A DNA stretch of 64,000 bases from Apostichopus japonicus (Eukaryota > Echinodermata > Holothuroidea > Aspidochirotida > Stichopodidae), in the NCBI RefSeq assembly GCF_037975245.1, contig NC_092575.1, positions 23,785,841 to 23,849,840 on the forward strand, given 5' to 3'. Position numbers and translations under genes: made by a program. The notes beneath the pieces were generated by a model, which worked only from the letters and a program-made list of their open reading frames with translations, was not told where the DNA came from and made no database searches. Positions 12,701 through 27,700 of this stretch are shown piece after piece; the first letter of the stretch is position 1; every line of letters starts with the position of its first letter.

Positions 12701-15700
12701 TGTTAACCATTAAAGGAGAAATATGGTAACTGGAGGTACCTCCAGGAAAGTAGTTTTTGAAAACTTCTAGCAACTATAGCGTGCTTTAATTTGGGTCTTG
12801 TACTGACTACCTTTACAGTAGGTGGCCAAAATAGTGTTAAAGGCATTGAAGACTCGCCCAAAACCACATGCCGCGCTCTGACAAATTTAACTTTCCGTTG
12901 CTTGCAAGTAAAGTTTTCTGCTTGTCGCTACAAAATGCAGACAGTAATGGAACGTGATACCTTGTTATCTTTTATCTTGACCTGAGATGTCCATCGATCC
13001 TATGTACACTTTGTTGTGGGTATTTACCGTAGCTGCATGTATTGACTGTACACTAGTGTCTTATTACCGATGGTAGCAAGCTGTGCGTGTATTTTCCGGG
13101 ATCGATGGTGGTGTCTAACACTTGTAACACCTCATTTGAAACTAGGTCAGATTACCGGCATGAGACGTTTCTTTGTGTGCAAGTCTTCAAACCCTTTAAG
13201 CTAATGAAATACAGAGTCAATAAACACACCAGTTATTCAACTTCTCCCACAAGGATGTAAATTAAAGAAATACTTTGAACTCAACTTCTTGTACTCTTCT
13301 CACTGAGAACCAAGACGTCTCCTATGCAGCACAAATTATGAAGTGATTAAACAAAGGAAATGGGAGCACCTGTTCCTCAACCTACTCACTTGCTCACTAA
13401 TACTGATTTTCTTAGAAACAATTAGGAAAGGTATAGAATAGATACATATGCATCGTCTGTGAAGTAACCAATCAAGGACATGCAGTCAACTCTGCATTAC
13501 TTTACCTGGCTCAAAGATACCATGCTCTAAGGGGTGCAGCTTTGTACCAGGAGGGAACTGTCATGATGAGTCACAAACTATTTATAAGACCTCTCTGAGA
13601 GAAGCTCTGTCTTTTATGGTGATCTATGGGAGGCCAATAGGGAACTTACTACGGCAGGCCAATTGTAAAATATGAAAAACTGCAAATTACCACAGTATTA
13701 ACATAACTTAATTAACCTATGGTTGATAGAATAAGGACCCTCCATCAATATTCTTTGATACAAATAATGTGATAAATGAGGTGGTAAGAAATTGAATAAC
13801 AGCAATGGCATGTAAAGTACTACACAGCCAGGAAGGAGAATCCAATTTGAATGTTAAAATCATTATGATTCCACTGTGACATGTTTCATTCAATGTCAAG
13901 GTCTTGCATTATAATCAAGTCCTTTCATAATTCTGTAACTTATGGGATATATTCAGAAGTTTGTTTTGTGATATGTTCAGACAAGATTGGTAAAATGTTG
14001 GAATTTCCTTTCCTTTTTGGTTCCTTGCTTTATCAAAAGGAACCTATGTAGTCAGGTGTGTGTGTGTGTCTGTGTGTGCATGTGTGACACTTGCTTGGGT
14101 ACGCTCTATCTCAATAAGGGAAAGTTGAATTGTGGCCAAACTTGGACTATAGATCCGCCGTATGGAGAAGGTGTGCTCTATTGTTTTTGGTGCACACAAA
14201 GGTCAGTTTCTGTCCAATAAACCCAAAATAGTAAAACTGCAATAACTCCCAGTGCCAATGTTCGACAAGGTTGATATTTTGGGGAATATTTTCAAACTTA
14301 ACGGTCATGTGATCCAAGGTCACCAAAGGTCAATTAATGATATAAAACTAGTATTTTGGGGGGAGGAAATGGGCAAAGAAAAAATGTTTGAATTTCTACA
14401 GTTTTGATGCTCTATTTAGGTCTCACAGATCAAAAATGTCAATGGGTTGACCCCCTGGTGACCTTTGTGTGTGAAGTTATGTATACAAGTTCAAAGTTAA
14501 TTTTTAGATATGCAATTAACTCCCAATGCCAAGGTGTGTCACGGTTGATATTTTGGGACAAGTTGTGAATGGGGTGGTGGAACATTTTCAAACTTAACGG
14601 TCATGTGATCTGAGGTCACCAATGTTATCATATCTGTTGACCCGCTTGTACTGTACCTGTACAGTAGGTGACGTTACATTTCTTACATTTTCGTCGCCAT
14701 ATTCAGATCTCAAAAGTGCCTTCCGATCAAAAATCCGATCACAATTTGTGATCACAAAAGTGTTGGCTACAGTGTTGGTTACTTTACATGGGTACATGTA
14801 GGACCACAATTACTTGGACTTATTAGACTATTTGAGCCCAATCTTGCTACAGTATGATAACATTATGTGTATTGTCATATACCCCTATGCAAGGAACCAC
14901 AGTGCCCTTGGGCTCTTGTTAAATTTTGTAATTTAGTATCCTTGATATATTTGAGGATCATTGAAAGAGTTCAACTTACTGTAGTTAAATTCCTCAGAAG
15001 CAGTGCCAAATTCAACACCAAGGAAAGTGAAAGATTAGCATGGCCACCTCAAATAACATTGTAAAGTTGAACCAAATAAGGGCTCACTAAATTTGATGTA
15101 AATTTGTCAAAATATTTTCCTGGAAGTTTTTACCGCATCAATTTTTAAGACACATTGAACTGTATTCATTTACATCACTAAATCTCTTGGGTGGAAGACA
15201 ATGTTTAACCATGTTTGCATCTTATATGTTTGTTTCAGAATCAAAGCTGACCAAGAAAGTACCAAAGGATCAACTAAAGGAATCTAAAGACAAAAGGCAG
15301 GAACTCTCTGACAAACTAACTGAATCAGAATATGAAAAACAACAGCTCACTGGAAGACTAAAGACAACAGAGGAGGAAAGAAACCAACTGACTGTAAGAC
15401 TAAAGACAACAGAGGAGGAAAGACAACAATTGAAAGATACATTGAAGGCAACAGAGGAGGAAAGACAACAGCTCACTGGAAGACTAAAGACAACAGAGGA
15501 GGAAAGAAACCAACTGACTGGAAGACTAAAGACAACAGAGGAGGAAAGAAATCAACTGACTGGAAGACTAAAGACAACAGAGGAGGAAAGACAACAATTG
15601 AAAGATACATTGAAGGTAACAGAGGAGGAAAAACAACAGCTGACTGGAAGACTAAAGACAACAGAGGAGGAAAGAAACCAACTGACTGGAAGACTAAAGA

Positions 15701-18700
15701 CAACAGAGGAGGAAAGACAGCAATTGAGAGACACATTAAAGGCAACAGAGGAGGAAAGACAGCAATTGAAAGATACACTGAGGGCAACAGAGGAAGAAAG
15801 ACAACAGCTGAATGGAACACTAAAGACAACAGAGGAGGAGAGACAACAGCTGAATGGAAGACTAAAGACAACAGAGGAGGAAAGACAACAGCTGACTGGA
15901 AGACTTAAGACAACAGAGGAGGAGAGACAACAATTGAAATATACATTGAAGGTAACAGAGGAAGAAAGACAACATCTAAATGGCAGTCTAAAGACAACAG
16001 AAGAGGAAAGACAACAATTGAAAGATACATTGAAGGTAACAGAGGAGGAAAAACAACAGCTCACTGGAAGACTAAAGACAACAGAGGAGGAAAGAAACCA
16101 ACTGACTGGAAGACTAAAGACAACAGAGGAGGAAAGACAACAATTGAGAGACACATTCAAGGCAACAGAGGAGGAAAGACAACAATTGAAAGATACATTG
16201 AAGGCAACAGAGGAAGAAAGACAACAGCTGAATGGAAGACTAAAGACAACAGAGGAGGAGAGACAACAGCTGAATGGAAGACTAAAGACAACAGAGGAGG
16301 AAAGACAACAGCTGACTGGAAGACTTAAGACAACAGAGGAGGAACGACAGCAATTGAAAGATACATTGAAGGCAACAGAGGAAGAAAGACAACAGCTGAC
16401 TGGAAGACTAAAGACAACAGAGGAGGAAAGACAACAATTCACACATAGATTGAAGACACTGAAGGATGAGAAGGACGAATTACTTCAGCAGCAGAAAGAG
16501 GTTAGACTTCACATAGCATGTGATTATAGATAACTGATGACCAAGTTACCTGACTTGGGTCATGAGAAATTTAGTCACTTTGAACAAGACTACCCTTCTG
16601 CTTGATCCATTAGTGTAAAGTGAATTTTTAAGTTACCATTTGCAGAAATAATTATTGCAAAAAATATTTTCAGAACTAAGGGAATGGTTATTATATCTAA
16701 CAGTAGATGTTAAATGATGAACATATTAAGAGCTATTTGTCTCAAGAATCTTATACATTCTTGATGTTTAGTTCATATGATGTACAGTTGCTGTCACTGT
16801 ATTAATATATAGGTCAAAGTTCATTTGTGGTTCAGAGAGTCCAATCAGAACATGCACAGGTAAAAGTCTTTAATCCCTTTATCTCAAGAATAGAACTTTC
16901 AGAGAGTATTCATTTCATACTGGAATATGCTCTTTTAATGTGGAAGTTTGCTACTCAGCTGAAGTTAAACTGTATTGTTCTAATTGTTTAGTTACAAGTG
17001 ACAGTTTACATTAACTAGCAAAACTAAACAATGGAATTTTTCATGTGCAATGGCAAAATATGTAGTACATTAAAGCATATTACATAACAGTACAATATAA
17101 AATTAATTCAACTGATATTTATCATTGAACATCTGTCCTTCAATGTGATTGGCCTACATTCCTATTCTAGAACGGTAATTCCACCATTCCTGGCAATTCC
17201 TTTTGAAGGCAATTTGGTTACAGACAGGCTTGGGGCGATTACATCTGAATGTAATCGATTACGATTACCATTACTTGAGAACGTATGATTACGATTACGA
17301 TTACAGCCTAAAGTTGAAGTAATCGATTACGATTACATTGTAGTGTAATCGTGATTACAATCACGATTACATTGTGGTTACTTACACAATCCTCTGCATA
17401 TCTGTTTAATATAAGTCTCTGTCGGGAAATAGGGCAATGAAATAGGGCAAAGGAAGGGCATTTACAGTATTACGGACAAAATTGTGGAAGTACTGTATAT
17501 CTACAACTCCTACCAGGCATTACACATTTATGCCTTAACACGTTTAAGATGTGTAACCCATAAGTCCAGTAAAAATACAATTTAAACAGACAAAGAGTAA
17601 ACAGACATATACTAAAGTAAAACAAATGAAGATTTTCATGCAACACTATATTTTGTAAACTAATAATTTCTGCATAGCAGCAAAACTAAAAACTCTTTTA
17701 CATTATAACCCAAAATAAAACTAAACAGCTTTGAACGGGGCATTCCACAGTACATGGGACATGGAAGGCCAAAGTTAAAGTAAATTATTTTCATCAAAAA
17801 GTGCTCAACTCTGGTAAAGCAAATTCTGATCCACCAAATTCTAGAAGCAGGAACACTTCTTTGGTCACACTAGTAAAAGCCAATAGTAAGAATTAGTTTT
17901 AATCATTTCTACTAATTTTGCCCTTCTCATTCAAATTTCACTGTAATCATAAATGTAATACGATTACGATTACTTTGCCCTTGTAATCGATTACGATTAC
18001 GATTACTTTGTAATTTTCACAAAAGTAATCGATTACGATTACTTCAAAAAATGTAATCGATTGTAATCGATTACGATTACTGATTACGATTACCCCAAGC
18101 CTGGTTACAGATCTCAGCACTAATTTATTGTAAACATGTGATTCCTCTGAGCCAGGTAGTAATTTTGCAATAGTCACACCCTCAAGTAGGTGGTCAAAAG
18201 CTTATCAGTTCAGCCTGTCTGAAAATAAGTGTGAAGAATGTTGTCAACTTGAACAATGTTCTCCCTTCAGAGACAGGCTACTACATAAATGTTTGATTCC
18301 TTGCCGAAGGCAGAAGGAACCTATTCGATGGTGATGGCGTGTGTCTGTCTGTGTGTGGGTGCGCTTGTTTGTATTCTGACTGAGGACTTGAACAAAAGAA
18401 TTCCCGGTCCTCAGTTGTGATTTCTAAAAAATCACTGTGTCCTCGGAAGAATTCTATTGTAATGGGGTATTGTTTAGGTTAGGGTACATGGATTTGAATA
18501 ACGGAAAAAACAATGCGGTCCTCGGTCTGAATGTAAAACACACCTGGTTGTGGGTTTATGTATGTGACGCCTTGGATTGTAAACACTATATCTCAAGAGC
18601 CTAACATTGCCTAAAATTGAAATTTGGTATGTAGGTAAGTAGATGGTTCATATTGTCTTTCATGGAGGTCAAAGGTCATTTAAGGTCAAGGTATGAAAAC

Positions 18701-21700
18701 CTTTTAAACACAATTTCTCAAGAATTCAAAGTTGCTTGAACTTCAAACTTAGTATGTGGGTAGCCATTAGGTATTAGATGTTATCTAACCTTTTTCATGG
18801 AGGTCAAAGGTCACCAGAGATCAAAGGTCACCAGAGATCAAAGGTCACCAGAGATCAAAGGCTAACAATCGTGTAAATACGATATCCCAATATGCAAAAG
18901 TTGCTTGAACTTGGTATGTTGGCAGCCCTTGCTGAGCTCTATTGTTTTACATGTATGTCAAAGGTCAGTTGAGGTCAAGAGAGGTCAAAGTCTGAAAACC
19001 TTGTAAACCCGATATCTCAAGAAGTGAAAGTTGCTTGAACTTTATACTTTAGTATGCAGATAGCCCTTGGTGGTAAGATGTTCTCTGTTATTTTTCATGG
19101 AGGTCAAAGGTCATATTAGGTCTGAAAACTTTGTAAACATAATATATCTCAAGAAGTACAACTTGCTTGAACTTTAAACTTGCTATGTTGGTAGCCCTTG
19201 GTGAGCAGATGATGCCTATTGTTGGTTTCGATGAACATCGTAACCTTTGCAATCATGATGGCTATGTGTGTACGTATATGTGTGTGTGAATTTGTGACGC
19301 CCAGCTTGTTAACACGATAACTCAAGAAGGGAAACTTTGACCAAGTTTAAGAAGCTTATTTTTTTGTGTTGTTGTCAAAGGTCATTTTAAGTCACTAGGG
19401 GTCAAAATGTGGAAACCTTGTAAACACCATATCTCAAGTAAAGACACTTGGGCAGACATCATATTTAGTGTGTAGAGGTATAGTAACACATTGAGTTAAA
19501 GAAGCCTATTGTTTTCTGTTCTGGTCAAAGGTCATTTAGGGCCACTAGGGGTCAAATTGTCAACACCTTGTAAACACGATATCTCAGGAAAGGATGCTTG
19601 GGAACATCTCACGTTTTACTGTGTAGATGTACCACATTGAATACAGGAAGCATATTGTTTTTGGTGTTAGTCAAATTTCATTTGGGGTCACCAGGAGTCA
19701 AAATGTGGAAATCTTGTAAACACAAAATTTCAAGAAAAGAAGCCGGGGCAGACCTTATATTGAATGTGTAGAAGTACCACATTAAGTAAAGGAAGTATAT
19801 TGTTTTCTGTGGAGGTCAAAGGTCATTTAGGGTCACCATCTTCAATTGTGAAAGCCCTAAACAATAGCCCAAGAAAGGAAGTTTGGGCAGACCTCACATT
19901 TCTTGTGTAGAAGTACCACATTAAGTACAGGCAGCCTTTTGTTTTTGGTGGAGGTCAAAGGTCATTTGGGGTCACAGGGGGTCAAAATGTGAAAACATTG
20001 TAAACACTATATTTCGAGAAGGGAAGCTTGGGCAGACCTAACTTAAATGTGTAGACGGACTACATTTAGTACAGTAAGCCTATTATTCATGTTGAATGTC
20101 AAAGGTCATTGGGGTCACCAGGGGTAAAATTGTGAAAACATAAACTCGATATCTTTAGAAGGGAAGCATGAGCAGACCTCATATTTAAAGTGTAGACGTA
20201 CCTCATTGAGTGCAACGAGCGAATTGTTTTTGGTGGAGGTCAATGGTCTTTTAGGGTCACCAGAGTTCAAATTTTGAAAACCTTGTAAACACGATATCTC
20301 AAGAAGGGAAGGTCGGACCAATTTATATTTAGTGTGTACTGTAGACGTACTACATTGAGTACAGGAAGCCTTATGTATTTGGTGTAGGTCAAAGATCATT
20401 TGGGGACAACAGGTCAAATCGTGACAACCTTGTAAACATGATATTGCAAGAAAGGACAGATCTCATATTTGGTTTGTATATGTACCATATTAAATTTAAG
20501 GAGCCTATTATTGCTTTTGGTGGAGGTCAAAGGTTATTTGAGGTCAACAAATGCCAAACATTTACTTCAGTGCACTTCACTACCCTCTTACTGTACCTGT
20601 CCTTTCCACACTAACACATCTTCCTAAACATAATATCGCAAGGGCAGCTTGGACAGATCTCATATTTGATATGTAATTGTACCACATTGAGTACCAGAAG
20701 CCTTAATGTTGTAGGCGGAGGTCAATGGTTGTTTGAGGTCACCAGGGGTCAGCTTGTGAAACCATGTTTAACACAATATTTCATTATTAAATCAGGACTG
20801 ATGTCATATTAGTATGTTGATGTATCTATCAAATTTAGTACCAGAAGCTTGTTGTTGAGGTCAATGGTCATTTCAGGGCAGCCTGTGTCATTTTGTTTGT
20901 CATATCACACTGCTTCTCACTGTATTACTAATATCAAGTATGTTGTACACCCTCACTATACATTACATCAGATTCAGAAAATAGCTCATGTTACATCATC
21001 GAAACCACTATGCATTTTTGCATTCTGGTTTTTCATGGAGGTCAATGTAGTTTGAGAAATTTGAAAATGCAATCACTTCAAAAGTTGCGACTTCAAACTG
21101 GTATACATAGCCATTTGCTCTTTACATGTGTCCAGTTTTCCTTGAGGTCAAAGTTCAATTACATGTTACAGTCAGAATGAGTCTGATTATGCAGAAGTGA
21201 AGGTTTTTTTGAGCAGCAAACCTCTTTGCATAGGTATGAATTGCTCAGTTCTGCAAGACTTGCAATTTCTGCTCAGCAATTCAGATCGTTGTAAAATATT
21301 GCAACTAAAGTTTCTTCTCATATTGGCAAGGAACCACTAAGTCATTTGACTTTCTTGTTATTTGTGGCAAGAAACCACTGGGAGGTGCATCCTTCTTGTC
21401 TCATGTACTGTGTTGTTTACATGACAGGAACTGGAAGAGGCTAAATCAAGTCTGAGAGCTACAAAAGATGAACTTGTGAAGTCACAACTGGAATATGCCA
21501 AAGAATCCATGGCCTTACAAGAGGTCCTGAAGCAGACTAGGGAAGCCTTGAATCAGCAACAATTGGTAAGTATGATTATTAAAGTATAGTGTATCTGTAG
21601 TTAGTATACCACCAGTAGCAAGTTAAGTGTTATTACAAAGTTAGCAAAATAATGTGACTAGACCATTAATGTGTTGAATTTATTAAAACATTATCCACTG

Positions 21701-24700
21701 TTGATGGTATTACTATGTGACAACATATGGTACATTTTACTACAAATAGTGTGAAGTGCATAATGAGTACATTCACCTAGATGCTAAAATCAGTTGCTTT
21801 TATCAGCTAAATATATGCTCAATTGGTGTAACTTGACAGGTGACAGAAAGGAAAACAGAGGTTCTTTTAAAAGTTTCAGTACACCAAATAAGATATCTTT
21901 CCTATTTTGTTTATTTTCAGGCTTCATCCGTTTCTGTTATGGAGGAAGAAACCCTACTTGAAGAACATGAAACTCCAGACATATCACAGCAATCAACTTT
22001 GGCAGGTAGGATCTCAATAAAAAGATAATTACTGCTGCTGGTTGTAAATTTCCAGGCAGTTTAATGTTACCTTATATAAGTCTGTTTATCCTTAGAAAGT
22101 CCTACCTGGAGATCTTCACAGCTGTCAGTGGAGATGTACGGAGAGGGTAGAGGGGGTGGGGGGGGGGTTGGTGGGGTAGTGACTTGATTCAATTTAAGTA
22201 GTGTAGAATGGAGTATCTAATGTCTATTATTTTAAGATATTAAAAGTCAAAAGAGCTCTGCAGAGATGTAAATACATTAAGGAGTATCATGGAAACAGCT
22301 TAAATTTTTATGATTCCTTGAATCTTTGCGATGGTGATGACGTGTGTGTGTGTATGTGTAACTTACTCGTAAACGTCAGAAGGAAAACTGGGGTACATTT
22401 CACATTTGGTATGTAGGTTCCCCTTAGGTAGATCTGGTTTGGGATTGTTGTTGGCAGTGGTGAAAGGTCATGTGGGTCATCACAGGTCAAATTATGTCAA
22501 ACATTGTTTACACAATAATATCTCAAGAGGTGGAAGTTACAGGTAGTTCAAACTTGGTGTGTAGCTTGCTGTTGGTGAGCAAAGGATCTTTAGTGTTTTT
22601 TATGTGAATGTCAAAGGTCATAGGAGGCCAACTGATGGAAACATTGGGACAATCTATAAACATGATGTCTCACAGAAGGTATCCTGTTCAAATTTTATAT
22701 ATATGTGGATTGTGGATTTCCTGTAATTAGTTCAGCGAATCCTATTGTTTGTGGTGAAAGGTCATTTTGGGTCAGCAGAGGGCAAAATGTGATTATATCA
22801 AAAGTGCAATATCTCCAGAACCAAAATATTATAGGAAGTCATATATGCATGGTATGATAGCCTTGTGTATTTTATAGTTTGTACACAATATGATACATAG
22901 GTCAGAGTTCATTTGAGTTCACTAGGAATGAAATGTGAACACTATGTAACTACAATATATCCAGATAGGAAACTGCAGTAGCTGGTAAATATGGCTATGG
23001 CTTCTTTATAATGAGTACTAAAAACTATTGTTATTGGTGGACGGTACAGGTTATTTGGGTTCAGCAAAGGTTACATTCTGGAAATTTGTAACATTGCATC
23101 ATAAGATAGGCAGCTTCAGAATAGAGCAGAATATCATAGAGGTATATGACTTTCCTATAATGTGTACAAGAGCCCAGTAATTCTTTGTGAAGGTCAAAGG
23201 TCAAAAAAGTGTAAAAACCTTGAAAATACTATAGCTGGATAATTTTGTTTTCAAGAGAGACTTATACATTAATTCAAGTCAATGGCTAACAGAATTTAAT
23301 TTATGAAAATCTTTCTTTATAATTAGGAATGTGGTCTGTAGCGTTTGGTTTCAGCATGGCTTTTTTGTGCAAGGACATGGTGTACATAAAAGCACATAAT
23401 CCTCTGGTAGGCATGCGGTCACTATCTAATACAAACAAAATAACACATCTAGGTATCTGTTGTATATCTGATCCAAGTTTTAGCAATTTTAATTTAACTA
23501 AGTTCATTTAGGAGTAGAACATACACCCATTTAGGAGATGTGTAAAAAAAAACATATGAAGCATGGAGGGTCATGTGATGTGCTCCATGGTAACAGTTAT
23601 AATTTCTATCATATATAACCAAAAATAAGGACATGAACAAGAAATTGAATTCAACGGTACATTAGATCTTCATCTGGCTAGATATCTACTGAATACAGTG
23701 ACTGTGTCAGGGGAAAGTAAGCTTGAGAGAACCGTGCTAAGCACGGCTCCTACAGGTTGAATCACACTGAATACAATTGGTGAAAGTTACATCTTAGATA
23801 CTCTTTGACAATGGATTACAGAGGATGGGACAGGAAGTTACTCTGTCCACATATTTAACTTTCTCCTTAAACAGAGCTGGGTTAAGCTACTAAGAAATGA
23901 CCACACTAGCGATGACATCATTGGGAATGACATCATACTGAAAGTTATTTGATTGGTAGAGATCTGACATCCCTCGCACAGACAGATGTAGGGTTTCTGT
24001 TTTAGAGACTTACTGTAGAGGTCAAAGTGTTAGTGATCTACGAGGACTTAGAAGTTCGAAAAGTGTATGATTATGTTGTTGGCTTGTAAATAGAAACTGT
24101 TAGTAACTTTCTGGGAAGTGTGATGTAACAGGACTTCCTGTCTGTGCTTCTATAGTAGCTATTGCTGAGAGATTGTAAAGGTGAACCTAGGGTAAGGGGA
24201 AGGGCAGGTAGAATGGTAAAATGCTCTCTATAGATCAAGCATTTTCTGACACAAAGAAAATGAATCTCAACATTGTCATCAATTCATCATCCAAACTAGA
24301 GCAATTAATATCAAACATGCAGTAAACGCCTGTTAAAGGTGTGGTGTTTGGATACAAAACTCCTACAACTTTGAACTGACACAGGGTTAAATTAACATAC
24401 ATGGTTAGGAGGAGCATGGCCTGCATGGTTGGTATGTTTATATAGTGTATAGTATGATGTCCAGATGTATACGTTGCTGGGGTCAACAAGCAAATAACAT
24501 AAAGCATATCAACACCACCAATGTCTTTTTTTGTGAAATATTATAGAAAATAAAAGCCTCACCTAATTCCTCGTTATGATGTTTCGACTTGTCGGTAATC
24601 AAGTGAGGTAGATCACACCAGGATCCTTAAATCTGGAGAGTATTTATAATTTTGAAATATTTTTTATGTTAAATATCATCAAAAGGCTGTTGCAATGTTT

Positions 24701-27700
24701 TAAAAAGGTGCCAGTAATGTTGCTATGGTAACACTGAGGCTTGTTGTGTAGATGGGCAGTTACATCAACAGTACTTTAAAAAGCAATTAAATTTATTCAT
24801 ATTCCACACAAATTATACAGTAGTTTATTCAGCTATAGAACTGATTTTAAAGAAAAGTATTTTGTTGTTATATATCAATGCAATACAAATCAATCTAATA
24901 ATCAACTGATAACTAGGAAAATGTGATCTCATCTATAGTCAGTTTATCAATTGTCTTCTTGTGCTGAGTGTAATCCTTAACTCTATGTTATCCTTTTATT
25001 TTCATTTCAGCTGATTACGGCAGATTAATGGTCAATGTTGCCGATGATCTTACTCTTGACAGCACTCTGAAATTAGCAACTCTGTTTGGTCTACCACCGG
25101 CAGAAACTGATATGTTACGCAGGGTTTCTCTGATAGAGACACCAGGAATCACTCTGATTAACTTCATGAAGACACGAAACATCATCAACTTGTACGATGT
25201 CACTAACCTACAAAAGGGTTTGGTTCATATTCAGCTAAACCGAACAAATGAAAACCTTTTAGCTCCATATCAGTCTAAAGTTGACCCCTTTCAGTTTGAA
25301 GAAAACCAAGCACCAGAACTGCTTGCCTGGCCTGGTAAGAAAGGATACAATGATGTAATCAGAATACATAAAACAAAAATAATGCAGTACAGAAAAATCT
25401 CTAGAAATGTGTGTGAGTCAGGGGTTAATATTCTGCTTTCAGACAATATATTATTTTGAACTAGTAATTATCATGATGTTTGTATGGTAAAAGTAATTAT
25501 AAGTGGATCTTTTGACCATTTATATGTTCCCATTTGGTTCGTTTCTTTATAGTAAAAAGATTGAAAAAACAAAAATTCTCAAAAATTTAGTTCCCAAAGA
25601 TTAGCCAATATTTGTAGGATCCATTTGATCCATCTGGTCACTCTCAGAGAACGATGCTAGATTCTTTGATATTCCTGTTGTCTGCTGCCACTCGTCAAAT
25701 TCTCTATCAACATAAAGCTTGTGCACCATATCTATAACATTTTGTATTATGATTCCTTCAATAATACCTCTTTCATAAATCAATTGCAGGGCTTTTGTAT
25801 TGATGTAGAAATTTACATTAATGTGGCTCAGTATGGCAATTTTTTTTCTCATTGCAAGGCTTCAGTTAATAGTGTTTGCGTTTCCATTTATATTCTATTT
25901 TTAGTTGATGAATCAACTCCATCACAAGGTTCTGATGAAAGAGAGGAATATCATGACCGTAGTAAGGAGACTTTGATGGAGAGAACCGAGAAAGAGGAAC
26001 TACCAAAGCAAAGAAAAGATTCACAAATACTTGAAATGAGGCAGCATTATTCATACATTGAACACAGGATTAAGTATGAAGGTGGAACTATTAGCATCAT
26101 GGGGGTACATCTGACTATTCCTGAAGACGCTTTATCTTCTGATCATGTTATTGCCATTAAAGTGATCTATGATCCTGACATACACCTCCCTGGAAGAGCT
26201 TGTAGGGGCAGAATGACACCCATGATAAAACTAGAGCCAGAAGGACTTGCTCTCAACAAGCCAGCCCAGCTGACTATTCCTCACTCAGCTATTATCCCTG
26301 AGCCAGATCGACATGGTGTTATGATCTTCACTGGTCTGAAAGATGAAGAAAATTTACAAGAAGGTAAAGATGGTGACCAATGAACACTTGTTATGCAATT
26401 CATGAATGTACCAGGAGAAATAAAATGAGTTATATGCTGGGAATCATTACGGTAAAATATGTCTTTGTTAATAAGCTCTTGATATTTACTGTATTTAAGA
26501 TTACCAAGTAATATATTTTGTATAATATTATATTACTATAGGTGAAATAACTTGGACCGAAGAGAAATCTATTGATTGGAAGCTGTACCCAGAGAAGATC
26601 AGCCTTGATATTAACATCCTGAGCTACATCTTTGTTAATTTAGTCAGCCAAGAAACAGAACAGAAGCATATATTCCGTATTGTTCCATTTATCGATGGGA
26701 TACTTGATGCCAAAGATGATGTCTTAATAACTGTTTGTTTTTGTAAGGACAGTGATGAAGAGTACAAGGTGAGGATAATCTCCTGTAACCATGGTAATAT
26801 CTGTAGCAGTTTGAGGTCAATTCTGCTTTGTACTTTGATCTGTTAGTCGCCTACTAGGAATCTTGCTTTCTTTCATGATTTGTATCATGAATTTTATCGT
26901 GTTTTACTGGCAAATTATGAAGTGATTGGTTAAGGGTGCACTTTTATTGATTCATCATAGAATGTTCAAAGAGAAAACTCTATTACTTTTGAAATACAGA
27001 GTTTACACAAAATTTGCAATAAGGATTAAGAGGATCTGATGAAAACAAGCAACTTTAATTTGTGATTTTAGTAAATTAAGGGACAAAAGCTGCTGTTACT
27101 TGCTATAGCAGTATTGATGAAGAAGAATGAAGGCAAAACATATTGCATAATTGACTCTGCTATTTTTTTTAAATTTCTCCATTTTCTTATGTTTTAGTTG
27201 CTGTTAGAGGACCACCAGTCCAAACTGAGTCTGGGAAACTATACAACATTTCAAGTGACCCGGACATTGAATGACGGCAGAGATTATGCTTCTTACATCG
27301 ATCTGATGATGTCATCGCCCGGTGATAGTTACCATCTGATGAAGGAAGAATCAACAAAGGTAGTATTCACCAATGCTATTAAAGTTTGTCTTCTAACGTT
27401 ATATGTAAGTTGACTTGTAATCGAGGATTGGTTACCTAAAGTGGTTCAAAGTGTTGTAGCTGTTTGAAGCCCTACAACCACTACTTTCTGGTTAAAAAAA
27501 CCCAACAGGTACTAAAATCTATGCAAAACTTGTGGTGAGCAGTTTTGTTGAGCATAATTTTGTGAGGGTTGTTATTTTTGGTTCATGACTTAGGAAATAC
27601 CTAGCTTCTTTCACATAGTTTCACAAAAAACTTCACCCACCATGTCTGCACTTTGGTGATGATCAATGAGGATGTATTTTATACACCTCCTTTGTATTTG

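Larger units (their letters stand above)
9957..15238 (+). other. Long intron rich in repeats
   Basis: Contents in order: an oligo-G tract at about 10098-10111; a tandem duplication, with one copy at about 10790-11400 and the next at about 11490-12240, sharing TTATTTCATATAAATTCCT and TTGAATGCAT-type landmarks; a MITE interrupting the second copy; a CR1/L2-type fragment with an ATT microsatellite (12305-12700); a GT-rich tract at 14056-14090; and a pair of direct repeats about 272 bp apart at about 14241 and 14515 sharing TTCAAACTTAACGGTCATGT. The last pair belongs to the AGGTCA-rich repeat family seen at 18295-21150. No further exon was recognised. Confidence 0.65.
16501..21427 (+). other. Intron with hAT-like element and AGGTCA-rich array
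   Basis: Begins at the weak donor GTTAGA and ends at ACATGACAG. It contains the 879 bp element 17225-18103 and the repeat array 18295-21150, both listed separately. The remaining parts (16501-17216, 18112-18290 and 21151-21427) show nothing recognisable. Confidence 0.65.

Noticed and set aside
15270-16442. Long minus-strand open frames (up to 296 residues) opposite the coiled-coil exon
   Set aside because: They exist only because the 42 bp unit is a multiple of three and lacks stops on that strand. The plus strand has splice sites, matching phases and a sensible coil.
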